Source: Alisma plantago-aquatica (taxonomy: Eukaryota > Streptophyta > Magnoliopsida > Alismatales > Alismataceae). Taken from it: a stretch of DNA of 64,000 nt. Both the position numbers and the translations under genes were made by a program. Below are positions 24,137 through 34,929 of this stretch, one piece after another (within the stretch, counting starts at the first letter, position 1; every line of letters begins with the position of its first letter). The notes beneath the pieces were generated by a model, which was given only the letters and a program-made list of their open reading frames with translations, had not been told where the DNA came from and did not search any database. The DNA is taken from positions 1,335,227,915-1,335,291,914 of the forward strand of contig OY856409.1 in assembly GCA_963693085.1 (NCBI GenBank), in the 5' to 3' direction.

Positions 24137-24886
24137 TTCGAAGCGCTCCTACGCAAGTATGGAGTAAAACATAAGATCGCTACGCCCTACCACCCACAGA
24201 CGTCGGGGCAGGTAGAGGTCTCAAACAGACAGATCAAGCGGATCTTAGAAAAGACTGTCAGCCGCACGTGGAAGGACTGGTCTATGAAACTTGACGACGC
24301 ATTATGGGCCTACCGTACTGCTTACAAGACGCCCATTGGAACCACCCCCTACCGTCTTATATACGGAAAATCCTGCCATCTGCCTTTGGAACTAGAACAC
24401 AAGGCCCTTTGGGCGATCAAGTTCCTAAATATGGATCTAGACAAAGCAGGAGAAAAGAGGTTTTTACAGCTTCAAGAGCTCGAAGAGCTGAGGATTCACG
24501 CCTACGAGAATGCAAAGATCTACAAGGAAAGAACAAAAATGTGGCATGATGCCCACCTTAGAAGAAAGGATGTGAGCGAAGGGGATAAGGTCTTGTTATT
24601 CAAGTCCTCCATCCGTCTTTTTCCTGGGAAATTACAGACAAGATGGTCGGGACCATTTTCTGTGGCAAAGATATACCCATCAGGAATGATGGAGCTCCGC
24701 GACAAGGATGACCCGACTAAGATCTTCAAGGTGAACGGGCACAGAGTGAAAAGGTTTTATGAGGACGAAGCTTTTGTCAAGAAAGCAGAGATTGACTTAC
24801 TGGATGTGGGTACAACCGAAGAGCCTACACCGATCGAGCTGGCGACGAAAACTTCAGCGCTCCTCGGGAGGCATCCCGAGTCATAG
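24137..24886 (+). pseudogene. pol: Integrase C-terminal part behind the in-frame stop
   Basis: It lies in the same frame as the preceding pol and is open for 249 codons to TAG 24884-24886. It holds the end of the core with [13 protein letters not shown] (the Glu of the DDE triad is in GQVEVSN), the [17 protein letters not shown] region, and the GPF/Y-type tail (WSGPF, then [11 protein letters not shown]). Only the single TAG separates it from the rest of pol. A separate internal ATG at 24284 gives a 200-codon frame, but there is no sign that it is used. There is no chromodomain, as expected for Athila. Confidence 0.9.
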
Positions 24887-25304
24887 ATTAGGATACATTT
24901 GTTTTCTTTGTAAAAACAACCATTATGGACTGTAATAAGGCCCAAGTCAGTACATGCGCACGTGTGCTGACTCTTTTTGTTTTATGGGCCATCGTTGTGC
25001 TTTGAGGAGCATTGAGGAGTAATACCATCTAAGGTAGGAGATCCTTCTCTATACCAATGATGTTTTACCCTGCAATGGCCTTTTACTTCACGCAGGTTTA
25101 GTTTTGGCCTTTTGACCGCCCGCTTTTCTACCGTGTCGACCAACTGGGCGCAGAACTGCTTGTATCGGGCAGCCTCGCCCCGGGCGTTGCAAGGGCAGCG
25201 GATGACCCTTGGACTGACAGATGGGACTTCACGTCTCGGGAATAGCGTGACTAAAACGCCCGACGTGCGTCATGTTTTACACGTTTTACCCCCAGCTGGG
25301 TTCT

Positions 25305-25313
25305 CTATAAATA
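25305..25313 (+). promoter_or_regulatory. Internal TATA box upstream of the env-like relic
   Basis: CTATAAATA, identical to the LTR TATA box, 635 bp before the env-like ATG. CATGTTT and CAGCTG lie 34 and 12 bp before it (23 and 7 bp in the LTR). It is a candidate for a separate promoter of the 3' ORF. No experimental support can be had from sequence. Confidence 0.45.
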
Positions 25314-25794
25314 GCGTGGAGGTTTCTTCGTGACGGGCTAGCTATCTTTTTCTCCTTTTTGCCACCGGAAACGCATGCAGTGATCCTCCCTTTTGCTCGT
25401 GTGTCGGCCATCTTGCCTTCGCCCTAGTATCGAGCGATGCCTCCTGAGAGCAAAGGTATAGCCCGACACGCCTTTTGCCCGACACGTTATCTCTCGCCCG
25501 GCACAGGTTTTGTATCGTGTGGGGTGTATCGGCCGGCTTGTTGTTTTCTTACCAAACGATATGGCTTGTCGCCCGATAGGCTCGTAGACCGACACGTTTA
25601 TCGGCCGATAACCCTTTCGCCCGACGCCAGTATCTCTTATCGAGACGATTATCGGGTTCGCTTGACCTGCAGATTTTCTATCGCCCGACATGCTTTCGCG
25701 CGTAACGCCGGTCGATAGCGCTTTCCCGATGTTTCGTATCGGGTGTCATGCTTTTCACGGCGATGTCATATTTTCGCTTCATGTGACCTCGAAT

Positions 25795-25818
25795 CGCCCG
25801 ACACACCTGTGTCGGGCG
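25795..25818. other. Perfect hairpin in the word array
   Basis: CGCCCGACACA, a 2-base gap CC, then its exact reverse complement TGTGTCGGGCG: an 11-bp stem. It shows that the words occur as both sense and antisense and can pair. Confidence 0.85.
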
Positions 25819-25879
25819 TCGAGCCTTATCGCGCGACAACATCGTGTCGTCCGATCACTTATCGCCCAGTTTTAATAAG

Positions 25880-25937
25880 TTTTCTTTCTTTTCATCTTTC
25901 TTGCCTAACAGATGAATAAATAAATTTTAAATAACAG
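25880..25937 (+). promoter_or_regulatory. Splice acceptor(s) before the env-like ATG
   Basis: A long pyrimidine tract (TTTTCTTTCTTTTCATCTTT, 25880-25899) leads to CTAACAG ending at 25911. This is an excellent plant 3' splice site. A second AACAG ends at 25937, two bases before the ATG at 25940. Right after the first acceptor comes a three-codon frame (ATG AAT AAA TAA). Spliced env transcripts are known for the plant element Bagy-2. Here it is inferred. Confidence 0.5.
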
Positions 25938-25939
25938 GT

Positions 25940-26383
25940 ATGGCTCGTATGGAGCAAACCACCTACCGCGCCAGCAAGCACGGCGCAGGGATCAGCAACA
26001 ACTGTCGGGCAGAAACGGCAACAACAATGAAAGGGAAGATTCCTCTTGATTTGGTAGCTCCAATAGTGAGTCGCCTAGCTATGAGTGCGGCAACCAAGGC
26101 CTCCGAACAAGTTCGAGGCACCCTGGTTCCGCCCTCTTAAGGGAGAGGGCCCACCCTGACTACACACTCCTGGGAACTAAACTAGGGACGGATAATCAGT
26201 CCCTTTGTTTATGTTAACAACAGAGATGTGAAGAAAGGGGGGCCGGAAGTGAATTTTGAGGGTTTCGCTCCAGCTCAACCGCTACATCGCCAAAGCAAAC
26301 CCACTAGACAACCTCCCAATGGCATGCTGCAACTTCGCAGGAGCATTTTGCAGCACATCAGAAAGCTAACCCTCACTGGCTAA
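25940..26383 (+). pseudogene. Env-like ORF relic, about 147 codons with two stops
   Basis: A single frame runs from ATG 25940 to TAA 26381. It is broken by TAA at 26138-26140 and TAG at 26183-26185. The first 66 codons begin MARMEQTTYRASK. The last third ends in a basic and hydrophobic tail (MLQLRRSILQHIRKL). No signal peptide or membrane segment can be seen. Athila elements usually have a 3' ORF of several hundred residues here, so most of it is probably deleted. Assignment rests on position, start context and the tail. I could not confirm homology. Confidence 0.5.
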
Positions 26384-27406
26384 GCTTTACCTCACTTTTG
26401 CTTTCTTCTCTACTCTGGGACAGAGTAGAAAGTAAGTTTGGGGGTATGCCAGTGAGGGAGGTATAAAAATTTTATCACTTCAAGCTTTCTACGATATTCA
26501 TTCTCTTTTACCTGATGTGCTCTTACAGCTTCCTGTATATCTGATGTACGCATGCATGCCATATAAAAATTTACAAAAATCTTTCCTTTGCAAATTTCTG
26601 CCCCTATGCATATGTACAAAGTTGCTATAATAATAAAAACCTGTTGTGACTTCTTACAAAGTTTACTTTCTGTATATTTAACGAGTTACAAGTTCTGTCA
26701 TATCTTTCTGATAATGTTGTCTCAAACAAACAAAAGATTGTGCCTTGCCATCCAAAAATTTTTGAAAAATAATAATCTCGCAAACAGCTAAGAGACGAGT
26801 ATGGAGAAGGAAAAAGCTGCCCAAACAGCAGATATCTCTTTTGTTTTCCCTTACCCAGCAAAAATCCCAAAAAGAGAAAAGAAGCCTTATGAGCGTGAAT
26901 AAAAGCATGAGAGTTGTGCCCAATAAAAGAAAAGAAAAAAATATATACACACACTTGTTTTCCAAAAGTACCCATCTTTAGGCATGGTAGATCCGGGGCA
27001 GTGATACGTAGGATGTGAAATCACTGCTCTAAAGCCAACTGGCTTGGACTGTAGGGACCACTTGCCCGTTAACGGACCCTTACCTGGATGGACTGATGGG
27101 AAACAAGAAAAAAATCTCAAAAAGCCTTAGCCTACCCTATACACAACTTTCTGCCCCTAAAATAAAGCTGTTTGGTGTGGAAACTAACTTCGGAATCATA
27201 CACCAAAGTCTCACTGAAGCTGTGGAGAAGAAAAATTTTACTTAAATAATAAGGCAAGTAGGGCAAGGTCTTTTGTTCGCATTAAGACATCATTACATCC
27301 AAGACATCGCAAATCTTGTGCTACCCTTTAGCCTTAAAGTTTTGCTGTGCAAGAAGAAGCAACACAAAGTCTAGTTTAAATATTGATTGAAGACAATCAA
27401 AAAGCT
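26384..27406 (+). other. 3' untranslated region of the Athila element, two polypurine-like tracts
   Basis: Non-coding. A first purine tract AAGTTTGGGGGT lies at 26434-26445, nearly the same as the true one at 27407. Farther on, GCAGTGAT...ATCACTGC forms an 8-bp stem with a 14-base loop (26998-27027). Short frames here are not conserved in style or domain. Confidence 0.6.
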
Positions 27407-27420
27407 AAGTTTGGGGGAGT
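27407..27420 (+). other. Polypurine tract of the Athila element
   Basis: AAGTTTGGGGGAGT lies directly before the 3' LTR start TGATAACACC. It is the expected primer for plus-strand DNA synthesis. Confidence 0.85.
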
Positions 27421-29253
27421 TGATAACACCAAATTTTGTGACGTTTTTGCCCTTTATTCTGTTATCAAAACTACCCTTTTCTGCTATTTTCCTCTATTTT
27501 ATTAGCATTTTCGCAATAATTGGCCAAGCAACGCTCTTATTCCAATTTTTCCTATCTTCTACATAGTTTTCCTTGTTTTTGTGCAATAAGGCCGATTACG
27601 GCCCACAATAAGTCTAAGCCCGTCTCGACCTTCCTGACGCCCGATACAACCCAGCCCGACAGGGGCTGGGCGACGCAAGAATGATCGACGGAGAAGGGCA
27701 CCTTGCGAAAGGGACGTGCCGGCCGACACACCTTCTACCCGACAGGGAGCCAAAGCCGCATCGACGACCCAGCTCGTCGAACGACACGACCACCCACCGG
27801 CAGGCGTGCCGCCCGCCACGTGACCAATAGCCAGCACCTCGCGCCGAGATACGCCTGTATCGGCCATCCACATCCATCGACCGGCGTATAAGGGAGCTAC
27901 GTGGCGCTTCGAGCACCATGTTTTCTCACCAACTAGCTGACTATAAATAACAGCTACAGGAAGCCGAAAAGACAGGTTGGAGAGGTCGGGACGGCTGGCC
28001 AGTTCACAGTTCGGACAGTTGGGGACTTGAGCTATCTGCGAGAGAAGTGCAAGAGCAACCGTATCGTGCCCCAGTGCTCGTACCGGGCGACACTATGTGA
28101 GCTCTTCCTCATCCCGAGAGGGAGGGGATCGGTTCACCTAGGACTGTACCGGACGACACTGAGGGCCGATATCGGCCGATGTAGATACGCGACACAAGTG
28201 CCTGACAACAATGCCCGACAGTAGTTTATGTAAATCCATGGCCGACACGATACCGAACCCGATACGCTCCGCCCGTCAGTCGTTCCGCCTGAGAGGGTGT
28301 GCCGCCCGACATGAGCGTATCGGCCAGGGTCTTCGAACGATATAGTCGTCCGTCAGGCGTGCCGTCCGAGAGTTCGTGCCGCCCGACACGGCTGTACCGG
28401 GATAGGTCCCTGGGCGGTATCAGGCTGGGAGTAGTAGTAGTCTGTCGCCCTTCTACATCAAGAAGGCGACATCTATCTTTAATTCTGTTATTTAAATTCT
28501 TTACTTCACCATTGTATTAAGACCCTTAATTGCTTATGGAAATAGAAATGCTTAATTGCTATTTGTTTAATGCTTGATGTCTTATGATTGGGTAACTGCT
28601 GTGTTAGATATCTGAACTCTAGCTTGCATGTTTTGGATCGCGTTTCGCTTAGCTACCGAATCGTCTTTCCCGTCGCAACTACTTCGAGAGTTGGGTTGTG
28701 GCTCTAGTGTTCGGTCCGATTCTGGAGTACGAGAGTGCCCAGAACGGAGTTGTTTTAGTATCATTCCACTCTAACTTGAGCCCTGCAACCTCGAGAGGGG
28801 TGTTGATGCTTGGTTAGAGGCACCCGCTCTGAGAGGAGGGGTGCAGGGTGATACTGCTACCGCTTGTCTTACTGAAGTCTTGTCCCTTGCATTACGCCTT
28901 AAACTGCAGTTTATCTTTCTATTTTCTGTCGCATGAAAATTCCTAAAAACTGCTAAATGACAAAATCTTAATCTTTCTTGTAACTCCAGTTGGAGATAGT
29001 TTTCTTTGATTTAATCGTGACATCTTGTTGTTCCCTTCGGGGAATTTTAATATCTCTTTATACCCACCGGAGTGTAGAGTGTCGATTCAGAGTCGCCAAC
29101 ACAACCCACCTTGTCCCTGTGTTTGACCCCATATGATTACTTCGACCCCGTAAACAAAGTTGCGGGGGCCTAGAAGGATTCGGGTTATAAATGCGAAGGC
29201 TCGACTACCTCAAATACGCCTCCAATTTTAGGACGCGCAATTTAGGCCGGTCA
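27421..29253 (+). repeat. 3' LTR of the Athila element
   Basis: 1833 bp. It differs from the 5' LTR by about 37 substitutions (by eye), a 17-bp extra stretch near 28280 (CCTGAGAGGGTG region) and one extra T near 27921. The TATA box, G-box and word array are kept. The 17-bp stretch may be a duplication in this LTR or a deletion in the other. Confidence 0.95.
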
Positions 29254-29258
29254 GAAAT
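29254..29258. repeat. Target-site duplication, right copy
   Basis: GAAAT, identical to the empty target in copy A (10790-10794) and one base different from the left copy. Confidence 0.75.
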
Positions 29259-29800
29259 TTATTGTTGTAATTCATCTAGGAAATGACAATTTTACTTTAA
29301 AAACTTGTGTTGATTTTCTCAATAATAATAAAACAAATTCTATCACCAATAAGAAAGGAGAAAATTGCATCTCCCATTGATTTCACTTTTGATATTTTTA
29401 AATACATATATAGATACATATATAACATGTATTTTTGGTGATGTATAATTTTAATGCTTTCCTTTTATTCATTAAATTCTCAATACTCACTTTTTGACTC
29501 TCTTTTTCTCTATCGTATAGTTATAGGAAAACTCTAGAGAATCAATTTTAAACTAAATATATTATTGTGGTTTAAGTATAATGCTAAACCATGATAAAAT
29601 ATGATCGAATTAATTCAAACAAAAGTCTCAAAATAGTCATCAACTAAAACACCATATTTCTTGATTTCTATACATTCTAATAAACTCAAATTCAAGAAAC
29701 AAGTTATGAATGCCATCATTAGATGAAAACAATAAGGTAATGTCATAGGCTAGATACACAGAGTTGGGTATGTTACAACATTCCATATTTAAAGGTAAAA
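29259..29800 (+). repeat. Dispersed 3-kb repeat, copy B, right part
   Basis: It continues copy B after the Athila insertion and aligns with 10795-11552 of copy A (TCTAGGAAAT, TTCATTAAATTCTCAA, TTATAGGAAAACTCTAGA, ACACAGAGTTGG). It lacks the SINE. The last shared bases are near TGTTACAACATTCC, after which the two copies part. Confidence 0.8.
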
Positions 29801-31559
29801 TATTGAGCTTCCACTGCATGTGGAGAAGAGGTTGATGAGCCAATATCATCCAGGAGCAGTGCCTCTGTGAAGGCACACAATGACACTATGCCAAATTACA
29901 TTATTTCTCCACCATCTGCCCATCACATCAGAAGGTGGATGCTTCATAACACTGAGGCACTAATTATACTAGGAGGTTCTTATTTAGGATTTAATTTCAG
30001 TGCCCTAGATACCATTTGGGCCACATTGAGGAGTCTCATATTAGAACGTGGTGGTATCAAAAAATGCATATCCATCAACTAAAATGCATGTATTGCATGT
30101 TATATGGTCAATAACAATGGCATCAACGTAGCAGTTACCATGTGTTGTAGTTGCCTTACCAGCAATACAACCAATAATACCCTAGATTTTGATTATTGGG
30201 AAGTCGTGCGCCCAAGATCCACAAATAGCTGCATAAACTCCTCATCTGCCACCATAACAACAATAAGACCTAATTGTATCTCAATAGTGCTTGATTAGAA
30301 AATATTCCCTTCATTTTGGTCTTAGTTCTTAGTAGGGGATGGACAAGTTTTTAAGCTCAAGGTGGAGGGTGGGTGGTACCTATTTAATTCCACCTACAAC
30401 TATACATTTTATATTCTTACCTTTAATTTTTATTCCATATTTTTATGCATAAATCACATTTAGAGTACTTGCATATTTAATTTAGCTTAATGATTATCAA
30501 ATGTTCAGTTGTTTAGCATTGCATTTTGTATATGAAACCACTATCTAGTCGACTAATATTAGCTACACATTTGCATCACAATCATTGTATGTAGAATTGA
30601 TCTCATTAACCTCCTTGTTCAAAGAAAATTATTGAATCAATGATGTTCTGAGAACATGTTGAGTGTTGAAAATTACCCTTAGTAGTCCCTAAAGTATGGC
30701 AAGTCACGAAGGAACTAATAGGGATCAAACATGGCATTCCTTTTACCAACTAGTGGAACATGTTTATGGAACTGGATCCTATCATTGTGTCAATTCATTA
30801 TTTAGGTGTAGTGAATTTAGAAGAATATCCTACGTATTTTATTATAAAAAAAGTTTGTGCATGATCCAAACCCTCTTATTTACTTATTCTTCCATCCCCT
30901 TACCTTCCATCTATACAAAATAAAATGAAACGAAAAAGAGTGTCAATCCCTTAGTTTAGGATGGCAACTCCTACTCATGTTTTATGTTTATCCCATACCC
31001 CTCTCTATGTAATAAGGTCATACCAACAAAATTAAAATTAACATATGTCAATATGCAAAAAATAAAAAAAAATCTTATCAACCATTAGCAAAGAAAAATA
31101 AAAATCTATATCAACTAAAAAGTAGGGGAGGTACATAATCTCATCTTTGTATTCCCATTCTCTCTCTTTTCCACCTAGAGATTAGTTATATTCTCCATTA
31201 ATATCATTTCACCAAACCATATTGTTGGATTGTCTACATACTTTTGATTTTCTAATATTCTCTAATTTTACATGAAATCCTTATACATGTGATATATTTA
31301 AGACTATGATGAGAAGTGGTCTTCTGAAGTAAAGTCACAAATTATAGATAGTTTGTCATGCTTCATGATCTCAGGAGTTTGAGTAGCTTGGACATATTAG
31401 AGCTAGGAATTTAAGCATGATGCAAGTGTGAGGTAGGTACATTGATTGAGAGTATCATTTGGAGAATTTAAGGGATTCTGTGTTACTCCATGATAGGTGA
31501 TGTTTGATTTTAGTGTTGTTTTATTAAGGTCTCTACTTGGGAACGTGTGAATGTCATAT
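29801..31559. other. Intergenic, no gene seen
   Basis: AT-rich. The frames present are under 80 codons and show no domain or splice context. No repeat boundary was recognised. Confidence 0.4.
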
Positions 31560-31960
31560 TACAGGAAAATTTAGCTAGTCAATAGACTACCCATGCTACT
31601 CAACAAGATACTCCAAGCATGGACTTATCCAATTTATTCATCAAAGCACTAGTGTTCAGTTCTGAAAGCTAGTTTGAAGACTGGATATTCAATAGGGAAC
31701 ACCAAAGCACAAACTAGTCCAATGACTTGTTAGCCATTCAATTGGCTAGGAAATCATACTCAAACCAAAAAGGGAGGAAAGTAAACTAACTAGCCAACCT
31801 AGTTGGCTGGCTACCGCACCAATCCAACATAACAAAGACTAGCCAGTAGGATGGCTAATCAGCATAGTTGAGCGGCTTCCACAAAGAGAAAGCATCTACA
31901 TACTAGTCACTAACTATTCTACTAGTCAATCGACTACCAAGCCATTGCAAAAATAATAAT
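31560..31960. repeat. CTAG-word-rich region, second occurrence
   Basis: Words such as CTAGTC, ACTAGTC, CTAGCCAA, TTGGCTGGCT and ACTAGTCAATCGACTACC recur in both orientations. One place reads AGCCAA-CCTAG-TTGGCT, a short hairpin. The vocabulary is that of 2130-2560 behind the Athila relic, so this may be an LTR or post-pol piece of the same old family. Confidence 0.45.
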
Positions 31961-32078
31961 GTGAAGGGCATCACCAATTGTTGGGCCCGTTAGTGGGACC
32001 ACTAAGCGTCGCATATAGGAAAAAGAAAGGATGACACCAAAGAGTATTAGACCCTATGCTTTTGACCTAATCCATACC

Positions 32079-32202
32079 AATAGAAGATGGTGTTGGGATA
32101 AAGAGAGGCATTGTATCCCCCCTCTCCCATGCATGTGGCAGAGGTCGAACACCTGGGAGGGTGGTAAACCAAGGCGATAGCTGGGAATAGAAGACGATGT
32201 TG
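32079..32202 (-). mobile_element. Short SINE-like insertion with 17-bp target duplication
   Basis: A 90-bp insert (32096-32185) lies between AATAGAAGATGGTGTTG (32079-32095) and AATAGAAGACGATGTTG (32186-32202), which match at 15 of 17 bases. On the minus strand it begins CCCAGCTATCGCCTTGG (A-box-like) and has GGTGTTCGACCTC, a good B-box-like motif. The length is tRNA-like. It ends TTTATCC. It may be a truncated SINE or a retroposed tRNA-like RNA. Confidence 0.55.
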
Positions 32203-33309
32203 ACACTAGAGATTCTTGATGAATGTCATGCAAGATATTATGTGGAAAGTTTGGATATTTCACTGACTCAAGATCACTTAGTGATCAACATTTCACACCA
32301 CAATGCTCATATTCTCCTATTCTATTGTGACAATGATCACTTCTCCCTCTTCCTATACTTGTTTATCCACTATCTTGGATAGTGAGTAGCTCATTACTGA
32401 GGTGAGCTGATTAGACTTGCTACCTAAATGTTTCTTCTTGTAATTTGCAATCTAATGATTGTATGAATCATATTATATTACATAATTCTCATTTATTTCC
32501 AAGTTTCATAAATGGAGACCATGCTTGTATGTTGGGTTTGTCAATATCATGAATGTGTGAGATAAATTCATAATCATGAGTTTGATGCAAGATTTTGTAT
32601 TCTATTATGTATAAGTTGTCTTTAAAGTGATGCATTTAGGACTTCCTTAATATGATGATTGTGTGACGAGGCACTATTCCTTCATATTTTGATTCTCTAT
32701 TTGAACAAAAAATTGAACTACATGATGAATTCAGTAATAGATTCCCATACTTAACTAGATGTGGTGAGATAGGGTATTCATAGGGTAGCAATGGAGAAAA
32801 TTACCATCATGGTCTTTTCTCATTCTTTAATTTTAATCTTAATTCTTATATTTCATTGTTTCAATTAATTAATAATCAACGATCATGTATCTTGCTAATC
32901 ACTTACTTCTAGTTAACCAATATCTTGCTAATCACTTACTTCTAGTTAACCAATTGATCATCATGTTCATAAAAATCTTGTCTCTAGGGATTGAACCTTC
33001 ATGATACTATGACAGAATACATCATCTTGTTAGTGACCTATCATATTTATTGTTCTAAGGTAATATTTAGGTTTTATCCAACTCTAATAAATTTGGGATA
33101 CATAAAGTAGACACATCACTCGGTCATGCAAGAATGAGTCTTTACAATTAGAGAAATGGAAAAATTGGGAATGAATGGAAATTTTATGCTAAGTTAACAA
33201 GTGCAATGACCAAACCTTAATATAAAGATAATTTACCAGCCCTTGGTTATTGTGCACCCAACCACTTGGATGGTATACTTATCTAAGATGGGACTTTGTA
33301 TTACAAATA
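32203..33309. other. Intergenic; perfect 33-bp tandem duplication
   Basis: No gene. TATCTTGCTAATCACTTACT and the 13 bases that follow occur twice in tandem without change (32888-32920, 32921-32953), so the duplication is recent. The last 300 bp may be the end of an LTR, given the primer-site-like motif that follows. Confidence 0.6.
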
Positions 33310-33321
33310 TGGTATCAGGGC
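33310..33321 (+). other. Primer-binding-site-like motif, initiator tRNA-Met type
   Basis: TGGTATCAGGGC differs at one base from TGGTATCAGAGC, the site common to plant copia elements and some gypsy elements. ACAAATA lies just before. No LTR pair or pol could be tied to it, so it is a hint only. Confidence 0.35.
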
Positions 33322-34929
33322 ATTCATTTAATATTATTTAAATCATTCATTTAAATTTCATATGATATACAACAAAATAGTGTATATTTGTGAACTTACC
33401 CATGTTGGAGGTGCCTAGGAAATTACTATTGATGTGGTTTTGGCATTCATATTTGTAGTAGTGGTTTATTTTCCCCTAGAAACAAGACATGTACTCGAAG
33501 AAATACTTTTTCAATATATAAATGAATGGTTTTTAGAATATATGAGTCATGTGGTTCAACTCATGTGCCCTTGAGTGAAAAATATATTCCATTTCAATGG
33601 TATCTAGAAGTTATATTATGTTGACAATTTCATCTTTCCGTGCCCCCTATAATTCTTTATGAGGATGTGTTGGTTTCTCCTACTACGAAATTTACTTATG
33701 AAGATATAAGGAATCAGATACACTAAAACCACACACGTATAAAGGTAGACATACTTTTAGTAAGTATCTAGACATTGACATGCAGAATCAGCTTTTAAGG
33801 GATTTTTGTATTGAGAGAGTGTGATTGAGAATGAGATAAGTTATTAGGATGTTTCTTGATCCAAACCATTTAGGCTCCATCTGCGCCTGAGAAAGGAATT
33901 TCAAGCATTGATAAATTAAAACAAAATTTGACATATCTTTTGGAGAATATTATTGATATGGAGAATGAAATCTATCTGTTGATTGTGTCTCTTAGCATTC
34001 CGTCTGAGTTTTTATTGGTCTAACAATAATTATCTTTATTTTGTTCACTTATTCTTATAGTATATTGTCTAAATTATGGTGGAATGATTAATACATTGCA
34101 CATGGTCTCCAAAATTTAGAATTTTATGGACACAAAAAACTTAGACTCGTTCCCCCATGCTCATAGGAAGGAAAAGGAAATGCATTTAAATGAAATAAAA
34201 ATGGGGACTTTGTATGGTTGGTTATGTGAGATAGTTTTGACTTATAAAGTGATTTTCCTATAGGTTAATCAAGAAACACAAGGTGAAACATTTTGTGGAG
34301 GGATTGTATTGGGTTTGAAGTCATTACCACTTGATGATTGACTTCCAAACATTGGTGGGATTCATGATTTATATTCTTAATACGTGAAGGTCTGAGGAAT
34401 TCATGAATTATCTTATTTGGGTTGTCTACTCCTAGTCAAACATTTTACTATGAGTGATAAATAAATGAAGAAATTCATTGAATGTAAAAAAGGATAAAAT
34501 AAAGGAGGGAATCGGTAAAGGATATATACTATCAAATGTAGATATTATGAGTGTTCATATGATGAGATGTGCAATTACTCAATTTGATATGATTGTAATA
34601 CAAGTAGGTACACTTCAAGAACAAATTATGTCTCTAGAACTGACCATAGAAATTAAAGTAGTTCAATCCCTTCAAGCACCATCCTCTTAGGAACTTTTAT
34701 AAAGTCGGGAATTTTCATCTATGTCATCATGTTATTAACTTATACATACAATGTTATGAATCGATATGGATAGTGTTATTAAGATGTCCATCACGATATG
34801 TATTTGTTTGATTCTCAAAAACACCACAAACAAATAAAACTAATATAAGATGGATATTTGTGTCCAACTTTGACTATAACAAAAACACCACAAACAAATC
34901 AAGATCCCATATACATGCCTTATTTATGA
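33322..34929 (+). other. Possible decayed retrotransposon internal region
   Basis: Following the primer-site-like motif there are only short frames. Near 33910-34020 the text NIIDMENEIYLLIVSLSIPSEF has the look of a copia Gag helix region, but this is weak. The 70-codon frame at 34478-34690 has no domain I know. Confidence 0.25.

Larger units (their letters stand above)
25100..25870 (+). repeat. Post-pol module with LTR-like promoter architecture and GCCCGAC words
   Basis: After 210 bp of plain sequence behind pol, words of the types GCCCGACA, TATCGGGC, TATCGGCC and CCGATA appear in both orientations, as in the LTRs. Motif order repeats that of the LTR promoter: word, CATGTTT (25271), CAGCTG (25293), CTATAAATA (25305), then a dense word array (25430-25870). 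Overall sequence is not alignable by eye with the LTR. The similarity is in motifs, order and spacing. Confidence 0.6.
18478..29253 (+). mobile_element. Athila-lineage Ty3/gypsy LTR retrotransposon, 10.8 kb, gag and env-like deleted
   Basis: Complete structural frame: LTRs starting TGATAACACC and ending GGCCGGTCA, a tRNA-Asp-type primer site, pol in the order protease-RT-RNase H-integrase, a long 3' region with an env-like relic, a polypurine tract, and a 5-bp target duplication. Athila assignment rests on the primer site, the protease motif DLGAS, the PKKGGMTVV stretch and [13 protein letters not shown] in integrase. By-eye comparison of the LTRs gives about 37 substitutions, mostly transitions, plus a 17-bp and a 1-bp indel, i.e. 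about 2 percent. With the rice-derived rate of 1.3e-8 per site per year this would be roughly 0.8 million years (inference). Two stops in gag-pol and loss of the gag core make it non-autonomous. Confidence 0.95.

Noticed and set aside
18478..29253. Endogenous pararetrovirus
   Set aside because: LTRs, integrase and a tRNA-Asp primer site are present; no movement or coat protein motifs.
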